This document shows, piece after piece, positions 10,501 to 18,310 of a stretch of DNA of 36,215 nucleotides; position 1 is the stretch's first letter, and each line of letters begins with the position of its first letter. Position numbers and translations under genes: made by a program. This DNA is from an uncultured Clostridia bacterium (GTDB taxonomy: Bacteria; Bacillota; Clostridia; TANB77; CAG-508): NCBI GenBank assembly GCA_944388805.1, contig CALXKE010000018.1, forward strand, positions 1 through 36,215. Reading direction: 5' to 3'. The notes under the pieces were generated by a model. The model did no database searches. It saw only the letters and a program-made list of their open reading frames with translations, and was not told the DNA's origin.

Positions 10501-10668
10501 GGATATCCTGATGGAATGATAATAAAATATGATGCGAAAGGAGAAGTTGAGTGGGCAAGAGGTGTAGTAGGAAATTATAGTGATACAATCAATTCAGTAG
10601 CATCAACAAGTGATGGAGGATATATAGCAGGAGGAAATTTTGGATTACGGTGGTATTGGAAGTTATAG
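4513..10668 (+). CDS. Giant modular surface adhesin, N-terminal part (frameshifted at its end)
   Basis: These 2051 codons form the first part of a protein that continues in the next frame. Residues 1-50 are Lys/Gln-rich, and a membrane segment (about 52-71) acts as signal or anchor, leaving the rest outside the cell. Residues about 80-1000 are Thr/Asn-rich beta modules. Four SpaA/Cna-B-like domains follow (starting near 1009, 1136, 1256 and 1395), each with a K-containing first strand, a GA/GVxF motif and a KE or VE strand. From residue about 1507 come propeller blades of about 62-66 residues with SVAxTxDGGYIAGG, SIQVGDYTL, DGMIIKY and GEVEWA motifs. The frame runs out in blade 9 after GGNF, giving a foreign tail GLRWYWKL and TAG at 10668. 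The blade sequence resumes immediately in the +1 frame. Adhesin function is inferred from domain types; the ligand is unknown. Confidence 0.85.
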   Translation: MGKKEFKVQNEKSKMRKNQQENKQQENMQQGKRTWLSMSKAKDYVANNKRQVIFMGIAMILVIIVAVVGAMQSINTKTGISPELAKAMTYDVVEDGDEAVEGTENVKFDAFFLRDINQDGYAESIRGTSKEIGKEDTLYMELNVITAGYLKDAKITINGENFYLQTSLPKDEELKDNYVGNNIKEIEFNEIRNGTQKLLTGIVRSGDYSYTSRKAEAIGNNKNNYSKVNSVTLTGTYVGEDGTETPITKTVEFNIDWYGTTKASIYTTSQSGNIENAINEEEGTLELDFTVYTQERDQELILSKNHVEGEIPELNGYAPISVEYTGSNAVFNYDAETKTFTLERIAVVGEEGTVTTKLSTSNSYGIKVTYPLEAYQTLGTEAVQLKIPVKTYYEGYNNPSEEFTNPYKSNTAQATITVNYEKPQIPVGQIYETSFDVTVGKYVYDPTGRYIVSKEKPLRIYNGISEEETDDTYTVTWRGYVGTNAELDGIIMKETRDGEAQVSDQFIKTDSSTESVDDVVSNVGIYFNGADTLLGEEGWIRVYDEDTGNLLVTFTQSDWNKYTSSNPYTYEIPVKHIRVETSTIQKNEASLYVYNIKEIDDEKITTKYEREAFDELQYISSTLVGYVAGEYVETDTHQANYEAPISVANISISNNTISTQATEKNEKITIQASANTSANQIAWQNGIFLVKFPEEIIDVQINNVTINNSSVRLENYELIENEEGLFIKIVTKNDIAQTYTITLDVDLSPDPRIATTTKQIELYASNENGSNYWYKAEDTYDVNNNLNTEEQVNYRTTSISMVSPNSLLTNQIANNYDDKGSEVISPQIAEIKPQYAVVDQETPEEQTARIGVQIRNNYASTISEVQILGKIPFEGNTYVISGGDLGSTFTTKMTNAGLEVPEELQQYATVYYSENETPDRDLSKEENGWKTAEEVENWDNIKTFLIDLGDYVMPTGTEFVFNYTVKIPNGLEFNQVSFSHHGVYFCLDTEQGKYRTQTEPNKLGFRIAEKYNLELTKYQIGKDKLVPGATYSITEIITNEEGEEERGESKTGVTNTEGKLEIRNLYVGKEYEIKEIKTPNDYELNSDIIRFIGHVDEKGVLTIEKKQGTTRGEFGVVKEEGENYQVTVNVEDEVKASIKVIKKERGAETLIQGARFKLTGYNLSENGRNLTTNANGEITFNGLSVNQEYTLQEIRAEGYYLANPIKFKIVNNDGNYAVEKIEDETATGEIKEQTTIEEDEIPTISITIEDEKIPTYDLQIIKVKKTTESTVSDDELIAKAETALADTEVEYLEGAKFKLYKGTEEIGSYTTGSDGKVTITGLYQYESDKDIDQIYTLKEVLAPEGYAKVKDITFKAEVIDGALVLKEISEGEESNSTRYTVEGNTISLTIEDSPSFKLIKKDAETQQVLAGVKFAIYNVDDGTEQPATNSKGEIIGTKETINGREYYTVTTDENGEITADLAEGLYKAVEVQADEKYDLTGQTYYFGIGASREAQTTMGATQATSMGGSSDEFICSVAVTSDGGYIAGGYFYSSSIQVGDYTLTNNNSYGSDGMIIKYSREGEVEWTTSVGGSNNDQIASVSATDDGGYIVGGYFDSNSIQVGNCTLMNNSSSTYVFDGMIIKFDEEGKVEWARSVGGSSSDKIQSVASTSDGGYIAGGYFYSSSIQVGEYTLKSKGNYDGIIIKYDAEGVVEWARSIGGSSNEFIYSVAETNDGGYIAGGYFNSNSIQVGDYTLNSNGGNDGMIIKYDAEGEVEWARSVGGSKSDDIQSVATTEDGGYIAGGDFNSNSIQVGEYTLTNSGFGDGMIIKYDANGEVEWARSVGGSSAENIYTVAATEDGGYIIGGNFVSSSIQVGDYILTSNGSYDGMIIKYSREGEVEWARNVGGSSSDYIQSVATTEDGGYIAGGYFEGSSIQVGDYILTNNSSSTYDSDGMIIKFEKVELNNPVVTRAEGIGGSSSDYIQSVATTEDGGYIAGGYFGSSSIQVGEYTLTNSGSGYPDGMIIKYDAKGEVEWARGVVGNYSDTINSVASTSDGGYIAGGNFGLRWYWKL

Positions 10669-11685
10669 TATCCAAATAGGAGATTATACGTTAACAAATA
10701 ATGGTTCATATGATGGAATGATAATAAAATATGATGCGAAAGGAGAAGTAGAATGGGCAAGAAGTATAGGAGGAAGTAGTAATGAATTTATATATTCAGT
10801 AGCAGAAACAAATGATGGAGGATATATAGCAGGAGGATATTTTAATAGTAATAGTATCCAAGTAGGAGATTATACATTGAACAGTAATGGTGGTAATGAC
10901 GGAATGATAATAAAATATGATGCAGAAGGAGAAGTCGAATGGGCAAGAAGTGTAGGAGGAAGTAAGTCTGATGATATTCAATCAGTAGCAACAACAGAAA
11001 ATGGAGGATATATAGCAGGAGGATATTTTAATAGTAATAGTATCCAAGTAGGAGATTATACATTGAACAGTAATGGTGGTAATGACGGAATGATAATAAA
11101 ATATGCTAGTTCAGGAGAAGTTGAGTGGGCAAGAAGTGTAGGAGGAAGTATTGGTGCAGATTCTATCTATTCAGTAGCATCAACGAGTGATGGAGGAGTA
11201 ATAGTAGGTGGAGATTTTACAAGTAGTAAAATCCAAGTAGGAGAATATACCTTGACGAATAGAGGCAAGTCTGATGGAATGGTAATAAAATACGATGCGT
11301 CAGGAGAAGTGGAATGGGCAAAAGCGATAGGAGGCGATGAAGGTGACGAAATCCATTCAGTAGCAATAACAGAAGATGGAGGATATATAGCAGGAGGATA
11401 TTTCTCTTCAAGTAGTATCCAAATAGGAGAGTATACATTGACGAATAATAGCAGTTCTACAAGTTTTTCTGATGGAATGATAATAAAATATGCTAGTTCC
11501 GGAGAAGTAGAATGGGCAAAAGGAATAGGAGGAACTAGTGAGGACCGAATACAATCAGTAGCAACAACAGAAGATGGAGAATATATAGCAGGAGGCGATT
11601 TCAATAGTACTTCTATAGAAGTAGATGGAAAAACATTGACGAATAATGGCGGTGCAGACGGAATGATTCTAGAAATCGTAAATCA
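9031..11685 (+). repeat. Fourteen beta-propeller blade repeats forming two 7-bladed sets
   Basis: Fourteen imperfect repeats of about 62-66 codons are present: blades 1-7 at 9031-10374 and blades 8-14 at 10375-11685. The pattern GG-S-D-I-SVA-T-DGGYIAGG-F-S-SIQVG-YTL-DGMIIKY-GEVEWAR resembles SBBP-type beta-propeller repeats. Blades 7 and 14 lack the GEVEWA strand (replaced by KVELNNPVVTRAEGI and LEIVNQTG), and strands ahead of blades 1 and 8 (ATSM, RAEGI) can close each ring. This marks the boundary of two separate 7-bladed propellers. The frameshift is in blade 9. Confidence 0.75.
9586..9837 (+). repeat. 252-bp identical segment, copy 1 (copy 2 at 10748-10999)
   Basis: Bases 9586-9837 and 10748-10999 appear identical, at a constant offset of 1162 bases, while surrounding blades differ at many positions. 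This covers blade 4/5 in one propeller and blade 10/11 in the other, and points to recent gene conversion or unequal recombination. The next blade (about 11005-11100) repeats part of it again. Confidence 0.85.
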
Positions 11686-14600
11686 AACAGGTGTACCAGA
11701 AGTTCAAGAATTAACCGTAGAAAATACAAGAAAAGAATTTAAAATAACAACAGATGTCAATGAAATAGACGGTATAAAAGGTGGAGAAATTTCAGGAGAA
11801 GATAAAAATCCATATGAAACAGTAAAATATGGAGATGCGAATGTAAAAGAAATCATCATGACACCAGATGAGAATTATGAAATTATTGGAATAACTGTAA
11901 ATGGTGAAGAATGGCCATTTGAAGAAAATGACGATGGAACATATACAATGCCACAATTTAACAATGTAACAGAAGATAAACATATAGAGGTAACATATGC
12001 ATTAAAAGATAATAAATTAACAATCAATAAAGTGGATAGTGAAACACAAGAACCGTTACAAGGAGCAACATTTAAATTAGACCAGATAGAAGAAAGAACA
12101 GAACCAGATAATGAAGAAATAATAGGAGAAATAGTAGCAAATGGAGAAACATATTATGAAGCAAATACAGAAAATGAAATAACAGAACAGGTGGTTGGAG
12201 AATTAACCAATAATGGAACATACTATTTTGTACAAAATGAAGATGGAACCTTAACACCAACAAATAGTAAAACATATCAAGTAGCAAATGGTGGAAGTAC
12301 AGGAAAACAAAATACAACAGCAAATTCTTATGTAGAAATAGATTTAAGTAATCTAGAAGGACAATATGTAGCCGTCGTGAATGCACAAGTAAATAGTGAA
12401 AGTGCAGACTATGGATATGCAACGATTAGTCAAACAACAACTGCACCATCATATAGTACAAACAATTCTAACCAAACAAGATTTATGTATATATCAGGAA
12501 CATCTTCAAGTGTAACAAAACCAACGGATTATACATCAAAATTATTAGAAGGAGGAAATGTATATTATCTTCATCTAGGATATAGAAAAGATATTAGTGT
12601 AGATACAAATGATGACCAAGTAGTAATCAATAGTATAAAAGTATATGGAGCAAATAGTTCAACATATAACTTTGTGGAAAATGGTGAAGGTGGATATGAA
12701 TCAAATAACCAAGGAATAGACAATACAACAGCAAATTCATATATACCAATTGATTTAACAGATTTAACAGGAAAATACAACCTAACAGTAAATGCACAAG
12801 TATCAAGTCAAACAAGTGATTATGGATATGCTACAGTAACAAGCAGTACAGATAGAGTATCATATAGTACAAATAGTACAAGTGCAGTAAGGTTTGTATA
12901 TATATCAGGAGAGCAAGAAGCGCAAGATTACACAACTGTATTGCAAGGTGGACAAATGTATTACGTACATCTAGGCTACTACAAAAATGCATCAACAAGT
13001 AGTGGAGATGATAAATTTACAGTCAATAGTATAGAAGTAACTTTGAATAGCTCTGATTTATATCATCCAATAGAAGTAACGACTAATAGCGAAGGACAAG
13101 CAATTACTCAAATCCCATTTGGAAGATATCAAATAACAGAGATAAAAGCACCAGAAAGGTACGAAATATTAGAAAAACCAATAATCGTAGATTTTAAAGC
13201 CGATGGAAATACGATATTAAAGAATGAAAATGATGTAAATGTTACAATAAATGAACTAGGAGAATTTGTAATAGAAAATAAGGAAAGTGCAAAAGTAATA
13301 GTCCATCACTATTTAAAAAATAATGACGGAGAATACACAACAGAAAAAGTAGCAGAAGATGAATTACTAGAAGGAAAAATAGGAGAAGGATACACAACAT
13401 CACCACACTTAGACTTAGAAAAATATGTCCTAGAAAAAGATGAAAATGGTTCATATGTAATACCAGAAAATGCAACAGGAACATATGCATCAGGAACAAT
13501 AGAAATCACATATTATTATGAAGAAAAAGAAATACCATTAACAGTACATCATTATATAGAAGGAACAACAACACCAGTACCATTAAAAGATGGAGGAGTT
13601 GCAGAAGAGGTAACAGATAGTGGAAAAGAAGGAACGACCTATCAAACAAATGAAATTGAAGATAGTTTATTAAGTGATGCCTATGAAATAGCAGAAGTAC
13701 CAGAAAATGCAGAAGGAACATATAGAGGAGAAGAAGTCATCGTAACATATTATTATAAACTAGTCGAAAGACCAGTAACAATTGTAAAGACAGGAGAAGA
13801 TGGCGAAGTTCTTGAAGGTGTAAAATTTGAAATAGCAACAAAGAAAGAACAAATTCAGGGAGAAGAGGAACAGAGTGAAGAAATTCTAGGAACATATACA
13901 ACAAATCAAGAAGGAAAAATAACCATTACATTACCAGCAGGAGAATATATTGCAAGAGAAATAGAAGTACCAGAAGGGTATGAAATACCAACAAATCCTG
14001 AAACAGAATTTACAGTAACAAAAGCAAAAGAAACAATAACAGTCAATATAACAAACACCAAGAAACAAGGAGAAGTTATCGTACATCACTATATAGAAGG
14101 AACAGAAGAAAAAGTACCATCAAATGTAAAAGGACAAGTAGTAGAAGATGTTGTACAAACAGGAAAAGTTGGAGATATGTATGCAACAAAACAAGCAGAA
14201 AATATCGCAAATAACTATGAATATGTATCAAGCACCAATAATATCAGTGGAGAAATCGTAGAAGGAACGACAGAAGTAATTTACTATTATAGATTAAAAG
14301 AACCAGTAATAGAAACACCAGAAATCACAAAAGAAAGTAGTATAGAAAAAGTAACAGACATAAATCAAGTAATGGATTATAGTATAAACTATCAAGCAAC
14401 AATCGATACATATATAGGAAAAGCAACAGTAACAGTAGTAGACTATTTACCATATGAAATAGACGAAAGTAAAGCATATGAGTTAGATGGAGGCGTATAT
14501 AATAGCGCAGAAAAAACGATTACATGGACAGAAGAAATTGGTGATATAGACACTTTTGTTAATGGTGCAAAAGAAATCAGCATAACAAAAGAAATTAGCT

Positions 14601-17600
14601 TGGTATATAAGGATATCGATGTAACACAAACAAATATAGAAAATACAGTAACAGGAACAATAAGCTTAGAATCACCAGAAAAAGAAGAGACAGTAGAAAT
14701 AACCAAAGAAATACCAGCAGAATATTTAGTAAATATAAGTATCAACAAAATCTGGGAAGATAATGAAATACAAGCACAAAGAAGACCAGAAAGTATCATC
14801 ATTGTATTAAAAGCAAATGGAATAGAAGAGCAAAGATATGAACTAAGCAAAGCAAGTGCAGAAACAGCAAATGATACAACATGGACATATACATTTACAG
14901 ACTTACCAAAATATGACCAATACAATAATATTATCAATTACACAGTAGAGGAAGAAGAAAAAACAGAAGGAGACTTAAAATTCTATACAAGCAAAATAGA
15001 TGGAACCACGATTACCAATACATTTACAAGACCAACAGAAACCATCAGGATAGATGTAAATAAAAATTGGGAAGATCAAGTAAATATTTACAAAAAGAGA
15101 CCAACCTCTATTAGATTAGAAGTAAAACAAGGTGAAACTGTTGTAAAATCTGCAGTAGTAACCCAAGATGATAATTGGTCAGCAACCTTCACAGACTTAC
15201 CAAAATATGATGAAAATGGACAAGAAATTGCATATACAGTAGACGAAGAAGAAGTATCACCAAATGACTTGTTCTATTATGAAAAACATATTGGTGAAGT
15301 AACTAATAAGGATAATATTTTAGATGAAAAAGAAGCAACGATAACAAACACAATGACAAAAATACCAGGAACAGTAGAAGTAAAATATGTAGACAAAAAC
15401 ACAGGAGACGAAATCGCAGATAGTCGAATAAAAGAAGGGGTTATAGGAGAAAGATATGATGTGACAGAAGACAAAAAAGACATAGAAGGATATACATTGG
15501 TAGAAGAACCAGCAGAAAAAACAGGTGTATATACAGAAGAACCACAAGAAAAAATCTACTATTATGCAAAAAATACAAGGGTAATCGTAAAATACTTAGA
15601 ACAAGACGATACACCAGACGACATAGCAGATAACAAAGTATTAGTAAATGAAGTTACAATTGAAGGGTATGAAGGACAAGAGTATACAACAGTTGAAGAA
15701 GATATTCCAGGATATACTTTAGTAGAAACCACAGACAACTTGGAAGGAACAATGCAAAGAGATGAAATTGTGGTAATTTACTACTATGCACCAAACACGA
15801 ATGTAATTGTAAAATACTTAGAGCAAGATGAGACACCAGAAGACAATACAGATAACCAAGTATTAGCAGAAGAAATAACCATAGAAGGATATGCAGGAAA
15901 AGAATATGAAACAGAACAAAAAACAATTCCAAACTATACATTTATAGAATCAACAGATAACACAGAAGGAACCATGACAAAAGAGCCAATCGAAGTTATC
16001 TACTATTATGCACAAAACACAAAAGTGATTGTAAAATACTTAGAACAAGATGAGACACCAGAAGATAATACAGATAACCAAGTATTAGCAGAAGAAATAA
16101 CCATAGAAGGATATGCAGGACTAGAATATAAAACAGAGCAAAAAGAAATAGAAAACTACACATTTGTAGAATCAACCAACAATACAGAAGGAACGATGAC
16201 AAAAGATGTCATAGAAGTCATTTACTATTATGCACAAAATACAAAAGCAACAGTACAACATATAGATAGAGAAACAGGAGAAATCCTAAAAGAAGAAACC
16301 AAAGAAGGAAAAGTAGGAGACCTATTTGAAACTAAGGCCGAAGACTTCGAAGGATATGTATTAGTAGAAAGTCCAGAAGAACCAAATATCATAATGGATA
16401 AAACAGGGGAACAGATTGTAAAATACTATTATGCACATGTATCAGCAGGAGTCATCGAAAAACATATCGATGACATCACAGGAGAATTGTTATATAGTGA
16501 AGAACATCAAGGAAATGAAGGAGACCAATATAACATACCAGCAAGAGAATTTAATGGATATGACTTAGTAACAGAAGATGAAGAAGGAAATAGTAGATTA
16601 CCAGAAAATGCAGAAGGAGAAATGAAGAGAGATGAGGTAATTGAAGTAAAATACTATTATATCAAAAAAGCAAAAGTCATCGTAAAATACTTAGAAGAAG
16701 ATGATACACCAGAAGACACAACAGATAACCAAGTATTAGCAGAAGAAGAAATCATAGAAGGACATGAAAATGACAACTATGAAACAGAAGCTAAAGAAAT
16801 AGAAGACTACAATCTAGTAGAAACACCAGAAAATGCAAAAGGAACGATGGTAATCACCAAAAATCCAGACGGAACCTATAACACAGAAATTGAAGTAGTA
16901 TACTACTACAAGAAACAAGCAGGATTGGTAATAGAAAATCATATAGACATTACAACAAATGAAACATTAGCAACAGAAGAACATCAAGGAAATATAGGAG
17001 ATGCTTATGACATACCAGCAAGAGAATTCGGAGGATATGACTTAGTAGTAGAAGACGAAAATGGAAATAGTATGTTACCAACAAATGCAAAAGGAGAAAT
17101 GACAGAAGAAGAAATCGTAGTAAACTATTACTACATCAAACAAGCAAAAGTAAAAGTAGAGTATATAGATAAGCAAACAGGTGAGAAACTAGATGAAGAA
17201 GAAATACAAGGACATATAGGAGATGAATATGCTACAGAAGAAAAAGAATTTGACGGATATGACCTAGTAGAAAAACCATCAAATAGTACAGGAAAAATGA
17301 CAGAAGAAGAAATCGTAGTAAAATACTATTATGCAAGAAAAGCAGGAGTAGAAGTGAAATACTTAGAAAAAGGAACAGAATATGAAATAGCACCAAGTGA
17401 AACAATAGAAGGATATGTAGGAGATAACTATGAAACTTCAATAAAAGACATACCATATTATAACTTTGTAGAATCAACAGATAATACAAAAGGAACAATG
17501 GAAAAAGATAAAATAACGGTTATCTACTATTATGAAAAACAAGTATTCAACTTAGGAATAGACAAATGGGTATCAAGTGTTAATGTCAATGGAATCAGTC

Positions 17601-18127
17601 AAGGAGCAAGAACCATAAACAACAAAGATGAAATGTATGTAGTAGACATTCATAGAAGCAAAACAGAAACAGCTGATGTAAAAATTACATACACAATCAG
17701 AGTAAGCAACAAAGGAGAAATAGAAGGAACAGCAGGAACAATAGAAGAAATCATTCCAGAAGGATATAGTTATCATCAAGAAGATAATACAACTTATTGG
17801 GAAGAAAGAAACGGAATATTAGTAACAAATACACTAGAAAATGAAAGTATCCAACCAGGAGAATACAAAGAAATGGAAATAGTATTAAGATGGAATACAG
17901 GAGAAGACAACTTTGGAGAAAAAGAAAACTTAGTCATCTTAAGTGGAGAAACAAACCCAGCAGGATATGAAGATATTGATAAAGAAGATAACTACTCAAC
18001 ATCCAATATGATGATAACAGTAGCAACAGGACTAGATAGAAATGGCAGATTTATCATAAATGTAGCTCTACAAATACTAATAGTAGTGGCTGTAGGATTG
18101 CTAATTATCCGTCGTAGAAGAAAATAG
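10640..18127 (+). CDS. Giant modular surface adhesin, C-terminal part
   Basis: This 2495-codon frame continues the 4513-10668 gene. The only start for it is TTG 10640, with AGGAGG five bases ahead; the same AGGAGG is present in most blades because it encodes Ala-Gly-Gly, so it may be fortuitous. Order: blades 9-14 (to about residue 348), a GGEISG/TPDENYEI-type beta domain (about 370-455), a SpaA domain (from about 457) interrupted by two related jelly-roll-like modules (bases about 12290-12690 and 12705-13060), MucBP repeats 1-2, a Cna-B domain, MucBP 3, a DUF11-like domain, two Cna-B domains with WED and TNT motifs, MucBP 4-13, a final beta domain, then a membrane segment (bases about 18055-18110) and RRRRK. 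No LPXTG is present, so attachment by a membrane helix is likelier than by sortase. Confidence 0.85.
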   Translation: MDYGGIGSYSIQIGDYTLTNNGSYDGMIIKYDAKGEVEWARSIGGSSNEFIYSVAETNDGGYIAGGYFNSNSIQVGDYTLNSNGGNDGMIIKYDAEGEVEWARSVGGSKSDDIQSVATTENGGYIAGGYFNSNSIQVGDYTLNSNGGNDGMIIKYASSGEVEWARSVGGSIGADSIYSVASTSDGGVIVGGDFTSSKIQVGEYTLTNRGKSDGMVIKYDASGEVEWAKAIGGDEGDEIHSVAITEDGGYIAGGYFSSSSIQIGEYTLTNNSSSTSFSDGMIIKYASSGEVEWAKGIGGTSEDRIQSVATTEDGEYIAGGDFNSTSIEVDGKTLTNNGGADGMILEIVNQTGVPEVQELTVENTRKEFKITTDVNEIDGIKGGEISGEDKNPYETVKYGDANVKEIIMTPDENYEIIGITVNGEEWPFEENDDGTYTMPQFNNVTEDKHIEVTYALKDNKLTINKVDSETQEPLQGATFKLDQIEERTEPDNEEIIGEIVANGETYYEANTENEITEQVVGELTNNGTYYFVQNEDGTLTPTNSKTYQVANGGSTGKQNTTANSYVEIDLSNLEGQYVAVVNAQVNSESADYGYATISQTTTAPSYSTNNSNQTRFMYISGTSSSVTKPTDYTSKLLEGGNVYYLHLGYRKDISVDTNDDQVVINSIKVYGANSSTYNFVENGEGGYESNNQGIDNTTANSYIPIDLTDLTGKYNLTVNAQVSSQTSDYGYATVTSSTDRVSYSTNSTSAVRFVYISGEQEAQDYTTVLQGGQMYYVHLGYYKNASTSSGDDKFTVNSIEVTLNSSDLYHPIEVTTNSEGQAITQIPFGRYQITEIKAPERYEILEKPIIVDFKADGNTILKNENDVNVTINELGEFVIENKESAKVIVHHYLKNNDGEYTTEKVAEDELLEGKIGEGYTTSPHLDLEKYVLEKDENGSYVIPENATGTYASGTIEITYYYEEKEIPLTVHHYIEGTTTPVPLKDGGVAEEVTDSGKEGTTYQTNEIEDSLLSDAYEIAEVPENAEGTYRGEEVIVTYYYKLVERPVTIVKTGEDGEVLEGVKFEIATKKEQIQGEEEQSEEILGTYTTNQEGKITITLPAGEYIAREIEVPEGYEIPTNPETEFTVTKAKETITVNITNTKKQGEVIVHHYIEGTEEKVPSNVKGQVVEDVVQTGKVGDMYATKQAENIANNYEYVSSTNNISGEIVEGTTEVIYYYRLKEPVIETPEITKESSIEKVTDINQVMDYSINYQATIDTYIGKATVTVVDYLPYEIDESKAYELDGGVYNSAEKTITWTEEIGDIDTFVNGAKEISITKEISLVYKDIDVTQTNIENTVTGTISLESPEKEETVEITKEIPAEYLVNISINKIWEDNEIQAQRRPESIIIVLKANGIEEQRYELSKASAETANDTTWTYTFTDLPKYDQYNNIINYTVEEEEKTEGDLKFYTSKIDGTTITNTFTRPTETIRIDVNKNWEDQVNIYKKRPTSIRLEVKQGETVVKSAVVTQDDNWSATFTDLPKYDENGQEIAYTVDEEEVSPNDLFYYEKHIGEVTNKDNILDEKEATITNTMTKIPGTVEVKYVDKNTGDEIADSRIKEGVIGERYDVTEDKKDIEGYTLVEEPAEKTGVYTEEPQEKIYYYAKNTRVIVKYLEQDDTPDDIADNKVLVNEVTIEGYEGQEYTTVEEDIPGYTLVETTDNLEGTMQRDEIVVIYYYAPNTNVIVKYLEQDETPEDNTDNQVLAEEITIEGYAGKEYETEQKTIPNYTFIESTDNTEGTMTKEPIEVIYYYAQNTKVIVKYLEQDETPEDNTDNQVLAEEITIEGYAGLEYKTEQKEIENYTFVESTNNTEGTMTKDVIEVIYYYAQNTKATVQHIDRETGEILKEETKEGKVGDLFETKAEDFEGYVLVESPEEPNIIMDKTGEQIVKYYYAHVSAGVIEKHIDDITGELLYSEEHQGNEGDQYNIPAREFNGYDLVTEDEEGNSRLPENAEGEMKRDEVIEVKYYYIKKAKVIVKYLEEDDTPEDTTDNQVLAEEEIIEGHENDNYETEAKEIEDYNLVETPENAKGTMVITKNPDGTYNTEIEVVYYYKKQAGLVIENHIDITTNETLATEEHQGNIGDAYDIPAREFGGYDLVVEDENGNSMLPTNAKGEMTEEEIVVNYYYIKQAKVKVEYIDKQTGEKLDEEEIQGHIGDEYATEEKEFDGYDLVEKPSNSTGKMTEEEIVVKYYYARKAGVEVKYLEKGTEYEIAPSETIEGYVGDNYETSIKDIPYYNFVESTDNTKGTMEKDKITVIYYYEKQVFNLGIDKWVSSVNVNGISQGARTINNKDEMYVVDIHRSKTETADVKITYTIRVSNKGEIEGTAGTIEEIIPEGYSYHQEDNTTYWEERNGILVTNTLENESIQPGEYKEMEIVLRWNTGEDNFGEKENLVILSGETNPAGYEDIDKEDNYSTSNMMITVATGLDRNGRFIINVALQILIVVAVGLLIIRRRRK
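15367..17541 (+). repeat. Ten consecutive MucBP-like repeats (repeats 4-13 of 13)
   Basis: Each unit of about 65-80 residues starts with a VIVKYLE/VEVKYVD/VIEKHID strand, has an EGYxGxxY centre and a GTM/GEM strand, and ends in IYYYA or a variant. Three more units lie upstream (bases about 13283-13762 and 14070-14300). Units 6 and 7 (near 15800-16240) are nearly identical in DNA, so the array is still being remodelled. MucBP domains are known from mucin- or glycan-binding surface proteins; binding here is inferred. Confidence 0.85.
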
Positions 18128-18148
18128 CGGACAGTTTTGTCCTTTGGG

Positions 18149-18195
18149 GACGTTTCTGTTTGGAAAAATGTTCCAAACAGGGCGTCTTCTTTTTG
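18149..18195 (+). terminator. Terminator of the giant adhesin gene
   Basis: CTGTTTGGAA pairs with TTCCAAACAG around AAATG, extended below a small internal loop by GACG (18149-18152) and CGTC (18183-18186), then TTCTTTTT. The GGGGACG at its 5' side (18147-18152) resembles the core of the repeat family seen around tilS, so the terminator may derive from such an element. Confidence 0.8.
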
Positions 18196-18208
18196 TATGT
18201 AATTTTGA

Positions 18209-18234
18209 GGACGGAGATGATTTTGTCTCCGTCC
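18209..18234. repeat. REP-like hairpin with a GGACGGAGA core
   Basis: GGACGGAGA (18209-18217) and TCTCCGTCC (18226-18234) are a perfect 9-bp inverted repeat, flanked by ATTTT and AAAAT. The core matches the GGGGACGG elements at 28841-29017. It lies in the 170-base gap between the adhesin and the next gene. Confidence 0.5.
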
Positions 18235-18255
18235 CTAAAATCACCATCAAAATCA

Positions 18256-18284
18256 TTGATAAATAGATTTTGATGTAGTATAAT
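18256..18284 (+). promoter_or_regulatory. Sigma-A promoter of the small gene pair
   Basis: TTGATA (18256-18261), a 17-base spacer and a perfect TATAAT (18279-18284), followed by AGGAG at 18296-18300 and ATG at 18311. Confidence 0.75.
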
Positions 18285-18310
18285 AATGAATATAAAGGAG
18301 AGTGTATATT

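Noticed and set aside
9050..10588. Several minus-strand open frames across the blade repeats
   Set aside because: They repeat with the blades, are rich in Leu/Tyr/Ser from reversed Asp/Ile/Ser codons, and have no ribosome binding sites. They are shadows of the adhesin gene.
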